DNA of 64,000 bases from Comamonas odontotermitis (GTDB taxonomy: Bacteria; Pseudomonadota; Gammaproteobacteria; Burkholderiales; Burkholderiaceae_C): positions 248,001-312,000 of the forward strand of contig NZ_JACHKZ010000001.1 in the NCBI RefSeq assembly GCF_014207855.1, given 5' to 3'. Both the position numbers and the translations under genes were made by a program. Positions within the stretch are counted from its first letter, which is position 1; every line of letters begins with the position of its first letter. Positions 8,569-19,290 of this stretch are shown one piece after another. The notes below the pieces were generated by a model. The model had not been told where the DNA came from. It searched no databases and saw nothing but the letters and a program-made list of their open reading frames with translations.

Positions 8569-9383
8569 CAACATACGCGGTGCTGCAGGGCAGGTAGCTG
8601 GGCACGCCACTGCTGCTGCGCTGCCCAGTCCAGATCGGCCAGCACCACGCCAGCCTCGCTCGCCTGCATGGCCATCACCTCGCCCCAGGGGTTGATGGCC
8701 ATGCTGTGCCCCCAGGTGCGGCGACCGTTGTCATGCGTGCCGCCCTGCGCGGCCGCCAGCACATAGCTCAGGTTCTCGACCGCCCGGGCCCGCAGCAGCA
8801 GCTCCCAGTGCGCCTGGCCCGTGGTGTAGGTGAAGGCGCTGGGCACCAGCAGCAGTTGCGCTCCCGCCTGGGCATGCAGGCGGTACAGCTCCGGAAATCG
8901 CAAGTCATAGCACACCGACAGGCCAACGCGCCAGATCTGGCCGTCCCGGCTTGCCAGGTCAAAGAACACCGGCTCGCGCCCCGGGGCGATGACGCGGTGC
9001 TCGTCATACGCCTCGTTGGCGTTGGAGTAGCAGAACAGGTGCATCTTGTCGTAGCGCGCCACCCGCTCGCCCAGCGGGTTGAACACCAGGCTGCTGTTGA
9101 ACACATGCTGCGCATCCGGCCCCTGCAACGGGAGCGTGCCTCCCACGATCCATACACCCAACTCGCGCGCGCTGTCCGCCAGAAACTGCTGCATGGGGCC
9201 GTGGCCCAGGGGCTCGGCCAGCGCCAGCTTGTCCGTATCCTTGTGCCCCATCAGGCAGAAATACTCGGGCAGAACAGCCAATTCGGCCCCGGCGCGCGCT
9301 GCCTGCTGCAGAAGCGCCCAGGCCTGGTCGCGGTTGGCATCCCAGCGGGTGCTGGTCACCATCTGAAGGGCGGCAACTTTCAT
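8568..9383 (-). CDS. Carbon-nitrogen hydrolase (nitrilase superfamily)
   Basis: A 271-residue amidase-type enzyme. The Glu-Lys-Cys triad is visible: Glu in AVLPEYFCLMG, Lys in YDKMHLF, and Cys in SVCYDLRFPELYR. This motif set fits the Nit1/omega-amidase branch, which deaminates damaged glutathione or alpha-keto acid amides; the exact substrate cannot be read from sequence. The start MKVAALQMVTSTR is standard for the family; a longer frame beginning MPGHFAA is less likely. It sits downstream of yhdP, an order I recognise from other beta-proteobacteria, and is coupled to the kinase gene. Confidence 0.88.
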   Translation of the reverse strand: MKVAALQMVTSTRWDANRDQAWALLQQAARAGAELAVLPEYFCLMGHKDTDKLALAEPLGHGPMQQFLADSARELGVWIVGGTLPLQGPDAQHVFNSSLVFNPLGERVARYDKMHLFCYSNANEAYDEHRVIAPGREPVFFDLASRDGQIWRVGLSVCYDLRFPELYRLHAQAGAQLLLVPSAFTYTTGQAHWELLLRARAVENLSYVLAAAQGGTHDNGRRTWGHSMAINPWGEVMAMQASEAGVVLADLDWAAQQQWRAQLPALQHRVC

Positions 9384-9475
9384 GGCGGCAAAGTGTCCTG
9401 GCAAGGTTCAAACAAATCTGCGGAATGCCTTGATTATCCGCGCGACCACTCAGGAGCGGGAGATGGGGCAGATTC

Positions 9476-12400
9476 TCAATGCGAAGGCTCGGCCGTCTGC
9501 TTGTCCGCTGCAGCGGCACGCTGAATGCGCCGCACCTCCGGGTCTGCCCATGAGCCCGAGACCTCGAACTGCTGCGTCACCGCCTGCGTGATCTGCCCCT
9601 TGAACAGAGCCTGCGCCAGAAAGCTGCCGATGCCGATGATGGGGTTGATGGCCGTCGTCACCAGCGACAAGGTGGTGGTATTGAGCTCGGGTATCACCAC
9701 CACATGCAGGTTTTGGGTTTCATCGCGCAGATTGGCCTTGCCTTCCAGCAGCACGGCCGCCGTAACCCCCTTCATCTGCAGGTTGGTGGTGGATGCCAGG
9801 CCATCATGGATGTCCACATCGCCACGCACAAAATCAAAACCGAACCCGGCGCTGAAGATGTCCTTGAAATCGAGGGTCAGACGGCGCGGCAGGGCCTGCA
9901 GATTCAGTACGCCCAGCAGCTTGGCGATGCCTGGCTCCACCTTCAGGAACTGGCCCTGGCCAACATCCACATGCAGCTTGCCATCCATGCTGTTGTAATC
10001 GGGGCTGAGCGGGCTGCCTGTCCACGCAATGCGCCCTTGCAGAACGCCCTTGCCCCGGCTGACTACACCCGGCATGCCCAGACGCCGCAGCAGATCGCCC
10101 GTGTCCTTCAAATCGATCCGCATGTCGAGCTGCGTGCGGCGTGCGCCCTGCGCCGCCGGCCCGACGGCCCCCGCTTGGACGCTCCCCCAGTCTCCGCTGG
10201 CCTGCAGACTGGCGGCGTCGTTGCTCAGCACCATCTGCTGCAGGTGCCACCACGATTGCGTGCCCTGGCTGCGGTTGCTGGCCCGCAGCTCCAGCCGACC
10301 GACAGAGTGGCCGTGCCAGCGCAGATCATCGACCACGATGTCAAGCGCCGGCAGGCGCCGCGGCTGCTCATGGCTGTCTTCCTCTGCGGCTGGCGCCTTG
10401 CTGTCATCACTGCTTTTCTTGTCCACCCGCAATTGCGACAGGCGCGCGCGCACGGTGCCGGGGCCGCCCTTCTCCTGCACATAGTCCAACTGACCGTCGA
10501 GCAGGCTGGAGCGCACTTCGCTGCTCCAGCGATCTCCGCTGCGGGAGCCGCGCACCTGCAGCTGCTGCACCTCAATGCCCCGCACCTGCAGCGCACCCAC
10601 ACGAACATCCCAGTGGTCAGGCAGGTAGTTGGTGACCAGGTCGTTATTGCTGCCCTCGCTGCGTGTCGAGACCTGGGCCGCCCCCGTGCCCAGGCGCTGC
10701 AGCGCGGTCTGCCAGGCCTGCACATCCAGCTGGGGCAGCTCGATTTCAGTTGCCACGCCCTTGGCAGGCAGGGCCAGGGCCCCCGCTCCCAGGCGAATGG
10801 CGCCGCTCACCACCTTGGCCGGTGCCGCCGCATCCGCTCCCCATTCGCGCACATAGCGCACCTGCGCCCGGCCGGCCAGATCAAAATCAATGGTTTCGCG
10901 CACAGGGCTCTGCCCGGCAGGGCCTGCGCTTTCCGGTACCGTGGATGCAAAATGCATGGGCCAGCTCTCAGCCGGGGCTTTTTGCAGCGGCGGCGGCAGG
11001 TTCAGCGCCATACCTTGCAGATCACTGCGCACATCCACCAGCGGAATGCCACGCGCCATGCTGATGCGCAGCTGGTAAGCGGCCTGCCCTTGCGCAAGCC
11101 GGGCCAGCTGCACGGCGGGCCCCAGCTCCTTCGCCTGCAGCAAGCCTTCCGTGGTGGCGATGCCGCTGGCGCGCACATCCACTGCCGGGCCGTGGTCGGC
11201 GCCCGCAGGGAGTTTGCTCAGGTCCATGCCGCCCGCAAACTGCACCGCGCCGCCCAGCGCCTGGCCCTTCAAATCCTGCAACGCAAAACCGTGTTCGGAG
11301 AATTGCACCGCACCGCTGACCTGCTGCACCTCGGGCGCATCGCTGTGGAACTGGATGCGGTTGCCCGCCAGCAACACTTTGCCATCCACCTTGGCCTTTT
11401 CCATATGGTGCACCGGCAGATCGAGCTTGAGCTGCAACTGCGCGTCGCCGTCGGCCTGCGTCTGCGCCAGCGCGCCATCGGTGAGCGCATCGATGTGCGA
11501 TTTGCGCACCGTATTCAACATATCGGCCAGCGGGCCGCGCGCACGGGCGTTGACCGCGACCATGGTGTCGTGAAAGTCTGCAATCCTTGCCGTGGCTTGC
11601 TCCACACGAATGCGCTCGTTGCCGTCCAGAATGCCCTTGGCCTGGTTGACCTGCATACCCGGGCCGTCAAACACCAGCTCGCCCGAGAGGCGGCTGAGCT
11701 CCGGCCAGGGCTTTTCGCCCGGCTGCAGGTGCGATGCGGGTACATAGGCGTAGCGCACATCGCGCACCGGGGCCGTGATGCGGAAAACGCCCTGGCCGCG
11801 CTCGCGGAAAGGCACGTCCCACAAATCGCCCTTGATCTCGAACTGCACATTGCTGGCCTGGCCCGCCAGAATGGCGTCGCGTACATAGTGGCGTGCATCA
11901 GGCGGAATGTGCAGCGGCAGATAACGATGCACCATGGTGCCGTCAGCGCGCTCCAGCGCCCCCTTGAGCTGCAAAATACCGGGAAAACGAGACTTTGCCC
12001 CCGATTTTTCCGGATCAGCCGTGTGCCAGGACCAGCGCGCATGGCCTGCAGCGTGCGGATTGGCAAATTCCAGCTTTTCCGACTGCATCTGGATCTGGTC
12101 GCCCGCCACCGTCCAGCTCAGCTGGGTGTGCGCTGCGGTAATCGGCAGCAGCGGCTCCTCAAACACCGTGGGCAGGTAGAGCGCCCCATTGGCAAAGCGC
12201 ACGGTCGCTTCGCCCCCTGCCGCACTGGCGTTTACCACCAGATCGAGGCCGCGCAGCCCAAAATGCGCGTCGCGCGCACCCAGTACCAGGCCGCCATGCT
12301 CGTCGCGCGGTGCATTCGCGCGCGCTGGCGTTGCCGGTATGCCAAAGGCCAGTTGGGCCACATCGGCCTTGACATGCCAGTCTTCCACCTTGTCGGCATC

Positions 12401-13771
12401 CCCGCGCCAGTGCGCAGAGGCCTCGCGGATCAGGCCTGCAGGTCGGTTGCTCACCAGCCACTGACGCACATTGACAGGAACGGGCAACAGCCGCGCCAGC
12501 TCTGCCAAGGAGGCGATGTCGAGTGATTGCGCGCTCGCCTCCGTCTCGCTGGGTTGCTTGCCTTGCGCATACACATGGTTGATGCGCATACTGCCACCGG
12601 GCCACTGCTGGCCCTGGGCCGATTCCACGGCCAGCTTGTCGGTAAAAAGGCGAAAACCGGTCTCATCAGCCTTTCCCCCCAGCCGTCCGTGCACCGACCG
12701 CAGCAGCAAGACCGGTGTTTCATCTGCTGATTTGCTATTGTTTTTGGAGCTATTGGCGTTGGTTGGTTGTGCGCCAGAAGCAGTTTTTTCTTCAAAAAGC
12801 GAAAAATTGCGCCGCATGCCCACATCACGCAACGCCACATCGGCAGTTCCGTTCTTGATCTGGCCGCGCTCCACATCGACCCACAGGCGCGCTGAGCCCA
12901 GCCCCTGCTGCAGACCTACCGAAGGCGGCAGGTAAGGGGCCATGGCGGCGGCATTGAGCTGCTTGGCCTCGGCATAGAGCTGGCCGCTCCAGTGCTTCCA
13001 GTTGCCATCATGCAACGCCCAGATGGGCTGGCGCATGCGGCCGCGCAGCTCCAGCACATCGCCCCAGTCGGCAGGCGGGCGGGCGCTGATCTGCCACTCG
13101 TGGCGCAGGCCGGGGTTGCGCAGCAGGATATTCACATCGCGCAGCGTGACCGGCGGCAGGCCACGCATTTGGTCGTCCCACACCACGCTGCCTCCCTGCA
13201 GCACCACTTCGCGCTGGCGGAACAGCCAGTCGGCCGCGCCGCTGGAGTCGCCCTGGCCCGACGCCACCACAGGAATGCCTGCTACATGCAGGGCGCCATC
13301 AGCGGTGCGCTGCACCACCAATTGCGGCGCAAGAATGGCGATCTGCTCGGCCCGCAGCCGCAGCAGTGACGGCACTGACAAGGCCACCTTGACCTCGGGC
13401 AACGCAAGGCCAGCAGCGCCATCAGGTTGCAGCAGCTGCACCCCTCGCGCTGCAATGGCGGGCACCAGACCGTTGTCGCCATCGGCCTGCAGCGATTCGA
13501 TGCGCACCGGCACGCCCAGCAATTGCGACAGGCGGGATTCCACTTGCGGGCGAAAGTCATTGATACGCGGCACAATCCACCAGTGCAACGCCGCCACGGC
13601 CAACGCCAGAAGCAATGCCGCTGCCAGCAAAAGCCTCAAGGCCCATTGCGCCAGCTTGGCAAGAGGCCGCAGCAGTCGGGACGCGCGCACAGTCAATGAA
13701 GTCCAATCAGTAGGGGAAAGAAGAATTATGGCCCGCGGCAGCCTCGCAGCTTGCATTTCAGATGTGAACAT
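9476..13771 (-). CDS. yhdP: YhdP family inner-membrane AsmA-like protein
   Basis: A very large protein (1431 residues) with one N-terminal membrane helix (LRLLLAAALLLALAVAALHW) and a long periplasmic beta-rich body ending in an AsmA-like C-terminal domain (near residues 1290-1390; AGFGFDFVRGDVDIHDG and INPIIGIGSFLAQALF). In E. coli, YhdP works with TamB and YdbH to move phospholipids to the outer membrane. The length is normal for the beta-proteobacterial family. Odd: around 12727-12800 the frame runs through a low-complexity stretch (GAQPTNANSSKNNSKS) that resembles the small intergenic repeat of this genome. The start is uncertain by up to about 30 codons. Confidence 0.88.
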   Translation of the reverse strand: MFTSEMQAARLPRAIILLSPTDWTSLTVRASRLLRPLAKLAQWALRLLLAAALLLALAVAALHWWIVPRINDFRPQVESRLSQLLGVPVRIESLQADGDNGLVPAIAARGVQLLQPDGAAGLALPEVKVALSVPSLLRLRAEQIAILAPQLVVQRTADGALHVAGIPVVASGQGDSSGAADWLFRQREVVLQGGSVVWDDQMRGLPPVTLRDVNILLRNPGLRHEWQISARPPADWGDVLELRGRMRQPIWALHDGNWKHWSGQLYAEAKQLNAAAMAPYLPPSVGLQQGLGSARLWVDVERGQIKNGTADVALRDVGMRRNFSLFEEKTASGAQPTNANSSKNNSKSADETPVLLLRSVHGRLGGKADETGFRLFTDKLAVESAQGQQWPGGSMRINHVYAQGKQPSETEASAQSLDIASLAELARLLPVPVNVRQWLVSNRPAGLIREASAHWRGDADKVEDWHVKADVAQLAFGIPATPARANAPRDEHGGLVLGARDAHFGLRGLDLVVNASAAGGEATVRFANGALYLPTVFEEPLLPITAAHTQLSWTVAGDQIQMQSEKLEFANPHAAGHARWSWHTADPEKSGAKSRFPGILQLKGALERADGTMVHRYLPLHIPPDARHYVRDAILAGQASNVQFEIKGDLWDVPFRERGQGVFRITAPVRDVRYAYVPASHLQPGEKPWPELSRLSGELVFDGPGMQVNQAKGILDGNERIRVEQATARIADFHDTMVAVNARARGPLADMLNTVRKSHIDALTDGALAQTQADGDAQLQLKLDLPVHHMEKAKVDGKVLLAGNRIQFHSDAPEVQQVSGAVQFSEHGFALQDLKGQALGGAVQFAGGMDLSKLPAGADHGPAVDVRASGIATTEGLLQAKELGPAVQLARLAQGQAAYQLRISMARGIPLVDVRSDLQGMALNLPPPLQKAPAESWPMHFASTVPESAGPAGQSPVRETIDFDLAGRAQVRYVREWGADAAAPAKVVSGAIRLGAGALALPAKGVATEIELPQLDVQAWQTALQRLGTGAAQVSTRSEGSNNDLVTNYLPDHWDVRVGALQVRGIEVQQLQVRGSRSGDRWSSEVRSSLLDGQLDYVQEKGGPGTVRARLSQLRVDKKSSDDSKAPAAEEDSHEQPRRLPALDIVVDDLRWHGHSVGRLELRASNRSQGTQSWWHLQQMVLSNDAASLQASGDWGSVQAGAVGPAAQGARRTQLDMRIDLKDTGDLLRRLGMPGVVSRGKGVLQGRIAWTGSPLSPDYNSMDGKLHVDVGQGQFLKVEPGIAKLLGVLNLQALPRRLTLDFKDIFSAGFGFDFVRGDVDIHDGLASTTNLQMKGVTAAVLLEGKANLRDETQNLHVVVIPELNTTTLSLVTTAINPIIGIGSFLAQALFKGQITQAVTQQFEVSGSWADPEVRRIQRAAAADKQTAEPSH

Positions 13772-13809
13772 TTGAACAGGCGCCGTCGATCCATTCTTTG
13801 AATAGCGCT

Positions 13810-16551
13810 ATGGCACAAACGGATATCACCACCCAGTCGGCTTCCATGCAATTGCCCTCTCCGCTGGCAGAGCACTCCCGCTTTTTCCAGCGTCTGCATC
13901 GCCGCTATGCCGATCTGATGGACATGCAGCCCGCTGGTGCCCCTGTGCACGCCACCATGCGCTCCACCCTGGAGGCGCTACAGGCCAAGGGCTACGACCT
14001 GGGAGCCTCCCTGCGTATCCTGCGCCAGCTGGTGATGGAGCGTCTGATCTTTCTGGATTGCGACGAACACGCCACCCTTGCCGCAGTGACCCGCAGCGTT
14101 ACTGAACTGGCAGAGCTGGCACTGGATGCCGCCTCCACCGCTGCCCGCGCAGAGCTGGACCTTGTACACGGCGCGCCACAGGGCGCCGATGGCCAGCCGG
14201 TGCAGTTCTGGGTGATCGGCATGGGCAAGCTGGGCGCGCGCGAGCTCAATGTCTCCAGCGACATCGACCTGATCTACGTCTATGAACAGGACGGCGACAC
14301 CGCAGGACGGCTCGATGGGCGCGGCAAGCTCAGCAACCACGAATACTTTCTCCGCGCCGTAAAGCGAATCTATCAATTGATTGGCGACACCACCGAGCAC
14401 GGTTTCGTCTTTCGCGTTGACCTGATGCTGCGCCCCAACGGCAACTCAGGCCCGGCGGCCATCTCACTGTCGGCGCTGGAAGACTACCTGCAGACCCATG
14501 GCCGCGAATGGGAACGCTTTGCCTGGATGAAAAGCCGCATCGTCGCGCCGCTCGCCGACATCGCCACGCCCAATGTGCAGGCACTGCGCGGCGTAGTGCT
14601 GCCCTTTGTGTTCCGCCGCTACCTCGATTACGCGGTCTTTGACTCGCTGCGCAGCCTTCACCGCCAGATCCGCGAGCATGCGTCCAAGCGCAGCGCCGGT
14701 CACCCGGAGCGCGCCAATGACGTCAAACTCTCGCGCGGCGGCATCCGTGAGATCGAGTTCATCGTGCAGTTACTGCAGGTGGTGCGTGGCGGCCAGTTCC
14801 CCGAGCTGCGCTGCCGCCCGACCCTGGAGGCGCTGGGGCGCCTTGCCCGCGCAGGCCTGATGGCCGATGCCACGGCGCAGGCCCTTGCCAATGCCTACAC
14901 CTTTCTGCGCCAGGTCGAGCACCGCATCCAGTACCTGGACGACCAGCAGACCCATGTTCTGCCTACGCGCGACGACGACCTGCTCTGGATGGCCAAGACC
15001 CTGGGCTACGACAACGAATGCGCCTTCCTGCACCAGCTCGATGCCCACCGCGAGCTGGTGGCCGAAGAATTTGACAAATTGCTGGGTGATACCAAGAGTT
15101 GCAGCTCCGGCCAATGCGGCGGCACCAAGACCCCAGCCGCCCCGGAGCTGGACGCGGTACTGGCCCAATTGCCCGGCAGCGTGCGCGAGCGCATTGAGCA
15201 ATGGCAGCGCAACCCACGTTATGCGTACCTGAGCGACGGAGGCAAAACACGCCTGGTGATGCTGCTGCAGCGCACCGCGCAATGGCTGGCCCAGGGCCAG
15301 GTGAGCGAAATTGCCGCCGTGCGCCTGGCCGATTGGATGGAGCCCCTGCTGCGCCGCGAAAGCTACCTCGCCCTGCTGCAGGAGCGCCCCGCCGTGCACG
15401 AAAAATTGATGCACCTGCTAGGCGCGGCCAAGTGGCCAGCCCGTTACATGCTGCAACACCCAGGCGTGATTGACGAGCTCGCCAGCGACGCGCTGATGCA
15501 TGAACGCTTCCATCCGGCCGAATTCGAAACCGAGCTGGAGCGCCGCCGCGCCGCGCTGCAATCGACCGGCGAAGACGACGACGAAAACCTGTTGAACCTG
15601 TTGCGCCGCGCCCACCATGCGGAAACCTTCCGCACCCTGGCGCGCGATGTCGAGGGGCACATCACCGTCGAGCAGGTCGCCGATGACCTGTCGGCGCTGG
15701 CCGATGCGGTGCTGCGCATCACCACGCAATGGTGCTGGCAGCGCCTGAAAAACCGGCACCGTGATGAGCCCCTGTTCGGCATCATCGGCTACGGCAAACT
15801 GGGCGGCAAGGAGCTCGGCTACGGCAGCGACCTCGACATCGTCTTTGTGTTTGACGACGCCGACGACCGCGCCCCCGAGGTGTACTCGGCCTTCGTGCGC
15901 AAACTCATCAGCTGGCTCACCGTCAAGACCGGCGAGGGCGACCTGTTCGAGATCGACACCGCGCTGCGCCCCAACGGCAATTCGGGCCTGCTGGTCACCA
16001 GCTTTGATTCCTATGCCAACTACCAGCAACAGCGCGGCAGCAATACCGCCTGGACCTGGGAGCATCAGGCCATGACACGCGCCCGCTTTGTGCTGGGCAG
16101 CAACGCCCTCGGCGCACGTTTTGACACTGTGCGAGAGGCGGTCATTACCGCCCCACGCGATGGCAACGCGCTGCGTGATGAAATTGTCACCATGCGTGAG
16201 CGCGTGCGCGGCGCCCATACCGTGCCTGCGGGTCTCTTCGATGTGAAACACAGCGCGGGCGGCATGATGGATGTGGAGTTTGCTGTGCAATACCTGGTCT
16301 TGCTGCATGCTCAAGCCCACCGCGAGCTGATCCCCAACCTGGGCAATATCGCACTGGTGCAACGCGCCGAAGCTGCGGGCCTGGTGCCAGCAGGCGTCGG
16401 CCAGGCAGCGGCCAATGCCTATCGCGCGCTGCGCCGCGTGCAGCATGTGGCCCGCCTGAACGAAGCGCCCACCCAGGTGCCATCGAACGAATTGCAGCAG
16501 GAGCAACAAGCCGTTCTTGCCTTGTGGAAAGCAGTGTTCAACCCCGGCTGA
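13810..16551 (+). CDS. glnE: Glutamine synthetase adenylyltransferase/adenylyl-removing enzyme
   Basis: Bifunctional regulator of nitrogen assimilation: it adenylylates and de-adenylylates glutamine synthetase in response to PII and glutamine. It is 913 residues, near the family length of about 945. Both nucleotidyltransferase cores are visible: GMGKLGARELNVSSDIDLI near residue 137 (adenylyl-removing half) and GYGKLGGKELGYGSDLDIV near 660 (adenylyl-transferase half), each with the SD-x-D metal motif. The ATG at 13810 gives MAQTDITTQ; an upstream TTG at 13798 is possible but weaker. It is divergent from yhdP. Confidence 0.95.
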   Translation: MAQTDITTQSASMQLPSPLAEHSRFFQRLHRRYADLMDMQPAGAPVHATMRSTLEALQAKGYDLGASLRILRQLVMERLIFLDCDEHATLAAVTRSVTELAELALDAASTAARAELDLVHGAPQGADGQPVQFWVIGMGKLGARELNVSSDIDLIYVYEQDGDTAGRLDGRGKLSNHEYFLRAVKRIYQLIGDTTEHGFVFRVDLMLRPNGNSGPAAISLSALEDYLQTHGREWERFAWMKSRIVAPLADIATPNVQALRGVVLPFVFRRYLDYAVFDSLRSLHRQIREHASKRSAGHPERANDVKLSRGGIREIEFIVQLLQVVRGGQFPELRCRPTLEALGRLARAGLMADATAQALANAYTFLRQVEHRIQYLDDQQTHVLPTRDDDLLWMAKTLGYDNECAFLHQLDAHRELVAEEFDKLLGDTKSCSSGQCGGTKTPAAPELDAVLAQLPGSVRERIEQWQRNPRYAYLSDGGKTRLVMLLQRTAQWLAQGQVSEIAAVRLADWMEPLLRRESYLALLQERPAVHEKLMHLLGAAKWPARYMLQHPGVIDELASDALMHERFHPAEFETELERRRAALQSTGEDDDENLLNLLRRAHHAETFRTLARDVEGHITVEQVADDLSALADAVLRITTQWCWQRLKNRHRDEPLFGIIGYGKLGGKELGYGSDLDIVFVFDDADDRAPEVYSAFVRKLISWLTVKTGEGDLFEIDTALRPNGNSGLLVTSFDSYANYQQQRGSNTAWTWEHQAMTRARFVLGSNALGARFDTVREAVITAPRDGNALRDEIVTMRERVRGAHTVPAGLFDVKHSAGGMMDVEFAVQYLVLLHAQAHRELIPNLGNIALVQRAEAAGLVPAGVGQAAANAYRALRRVQHVARLNEAPTQVPSNELQQEQQAVLALWKAVFNPG

Positions 16552-16640
16552 ATACCCTAAAAACACAGAAAAACGGCAAGGGTTTATACTTGGATCCAAC
16601 AACGGCGTGGGCAATCACTTGCGCCAAAAAACCCGCCCTG

Positions 16641-16670
16641 TTGCACGAGTATTAATATTTACCCTATACT
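16641..16670 (+). promoter_or_regulatory. Probable sigma-70 promoter of a non-coding transcript
   Basis: TTGCAC and TATACT separated by 18 bases in an AT-rich stretch with no gene start downstream. The predicted transcription start is near 16677. Confidence 0.5.
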
Positions 16671-16676
16671 CAAAAG

Positions 16677-16965
16677 CGATAGAAAATTACATTCGCAAAC
16701 AATTAATTTGTTTATTTACAATACATTTGCGACGGTCCTCTGGAACTTTGGGTTTTAAGCCATACTCTACGAACAGGAGTTCAGCAGAGTTGCTTGCAAA
16801 AGCCGCCAGAACCAACCAGTTTAGTGTTGCGAAGTCTTTCAGGCCGTATGCGGTATGACTGCAAACCTGAGGTGCTTCTCCTCCCTCCCTCTCTATCATT
16901 CACTTCGGGACGCTTCGCAACTTTTTTCTTCCACGGCCCAGTCTACGGACTGGGCCTTTTCTTTT
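16677..16965 (+). ncRNA. Candidate structured small RNA between glnE and gst
   Basis: The 487-base gap after glnE has no convincing gene. It holds a promoter-like element, then a hairpin formed by CTCTGGAACT (16738-16747) with AGTTC-AG-CAGAG (16778-16789), then a long-range 9-bp perfect stem GTTGCGAAG (16826-16834) with CTTCGCAAC (16913-16921) followed by TTTTTTCTT, and finally a strong terminator at 16935-16965. Inside the long-range stem CAGG/CCTG (from 16840 and ending near 16870) and CCG/CGG can also pair. This looks like a 250-290 base RNA. It matches none of 4.5S, 6S, tmRNA or RNase P as I know them. Confidence 0.45.
16935..16965 (+). terminator. Rho-independent terminator
   Basis: GGCCCAGTC / GACTGGGCC, 9-bp perfect stem with a TACG loop, followed by TTTTCTTTT. 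Confidence 0.9.
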
Positions 16966-17038
16966 GCGCTGAAAGCATTCGCACATTTCCCATTGCCCAG
17001 TACGCGCTGCGAGCATCCGGCGCCTGCGCGGCAGGCAG

Positions 17039-17662
17039 TCAAGCCTGGGGCTGTGTCGTGGCAAAGCTGGGCCGCGCCTCCAGGCGCTCCAGCAATTGCG
17101 CCAGATTGGGGTATTTGCCCTGCCAATCGAGTTCCGGAAAGCGAAACAGCAACCATGCCAGCGCGCAGCCCACCGAGATATCGGCCAGGCTCAGGTGCGT
17201 GCCATTGCTGGCGAAGTAGCTTTTATTGCCCAGGCCCAGGCTCATGGCGTCCAGCCCCGCCCACACCTTGCCCCATTGGCGGTCAATCCAGGCCTGGCTG
17301 CGCTGCTCGGGCGTGCGCCCGGCAAAAATATTCTCCAGCCGCACCAGAACCGCGGCATCCAGCACCCCATCGGCAATGGCCTCCCAGGTACGCACCTCGG
17401 CGCGCTCCCGGCCCACCCCTGGGAGCACTTTGCCTACAGGCGACAAGGTGTCCAGGTATTCGACGATCACGCGCGAATCCACCAGCGAGGCGCCATCGTC
17501 CAGCACCAGACAGGGCACCTTGCCCAGCGGATTGGAGGCAGAGATGACCGCCTTGTCCTGCCATACATCCAGCAACTCAAGCCGGTAGTCCAGCTTCTTC
17601 TCCGCCAGTACCACGCGAACCTTGCGTACGTAAGGGCTGGCGAGGCTTCCTAACAATTTCAT
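17039..17662 (-). CDS. Glutathione S-transferase family protein
   Basis: A 207-residue GST. The N-terminal thioredoxin-fold domain shows SLASPYVRKVRVVLAEKK at the glutathione site, the cis-Pro segment GKVPCLVLDDG and DSRVIVEYLD. The helical C-terminal domain contains LSLADISVGCALAWL, the usual N-capping box. It conjugates or reduces small electrophiles with glutathione in the cytoplasm; the substrate is unknown. The start MKLLGSLASPYVRK is clear; the much longer open frame on this strand beyond 17662 is antisense to purB. It is divergent from purB. Confidence 0.92.
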   Translation of the reverse strand: MKLLGSLASPYVRKVRVVLAEKKLDYRLELLDVWQDKAVISASNPLGKVPCLVLDDGASLVDSRVIVEYLDTLSPVGKVLPGVGRERAEVRTWEAIADGVLDAAVLVRLENIFAGRTPEQRSQAWIDRQWGKVWAGLDAMSLGLGNKSYFASNGTHLSLADISVGCALAWLLFRFPELDWQGKYPNLAQLLERLEARPSFATTQPQA

Positions 17663-17728
17663 AGCATTAAAGGTAATGGTTTTTTGTGATCGCGGGAGAA
17701 GTAGCAGGCCGCATCCAACTTGCCATAG

Positions 17729-19195
<1,467 letters not shown>

Positions 19196-19203
19196 TCCTG
19201 CCG

Positions 19204-19225
19204 CCGGGTATCCCTCCCGGTTTTT
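19204..19225 (+). terminator. Rho-independent terminator after purB
   Basis: CCGGG / CCCGG stem followed by TTTTT, just after the purB stop. Confidence 0.7.
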
Positions 19226-19231
19226 AATCTA

Positions 19232-19272
19232 AATAGCTGCTGGCGCGCACCCAAAAAGCGCAGGCAGCTATT
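19232..19272. repeat. Small palindromic intergenic repeat, copy 1
   Basis: AATAGCTGC … GCAGCTATT inverted arms flanking a core with GGCGC and GCGCA. A second copy with the same arms lies at 58111-58151. It sits between purB and yaeQ and may act as an RNA hairpin. Confidence 0.7.
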
Positions 19273-19290
19273 ATTTTTGAAGCATAACCC

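Noticed and set aside
9704..12526. A 940-codon open frame on the plus strand inside yhdP
   Set aside because: It is antisense to a clear YhdP frame with domain motifs, has a His/Gln/Arg/Ala-rich composition typical of GC-biased antisense frames, and has no family features.
16687..16899. A 70-codon minus-strand frame in the glnE-gst gap
   Set aside because: It overlaps the structured-RNA features and has no recognisable family or good ribosome binding site.
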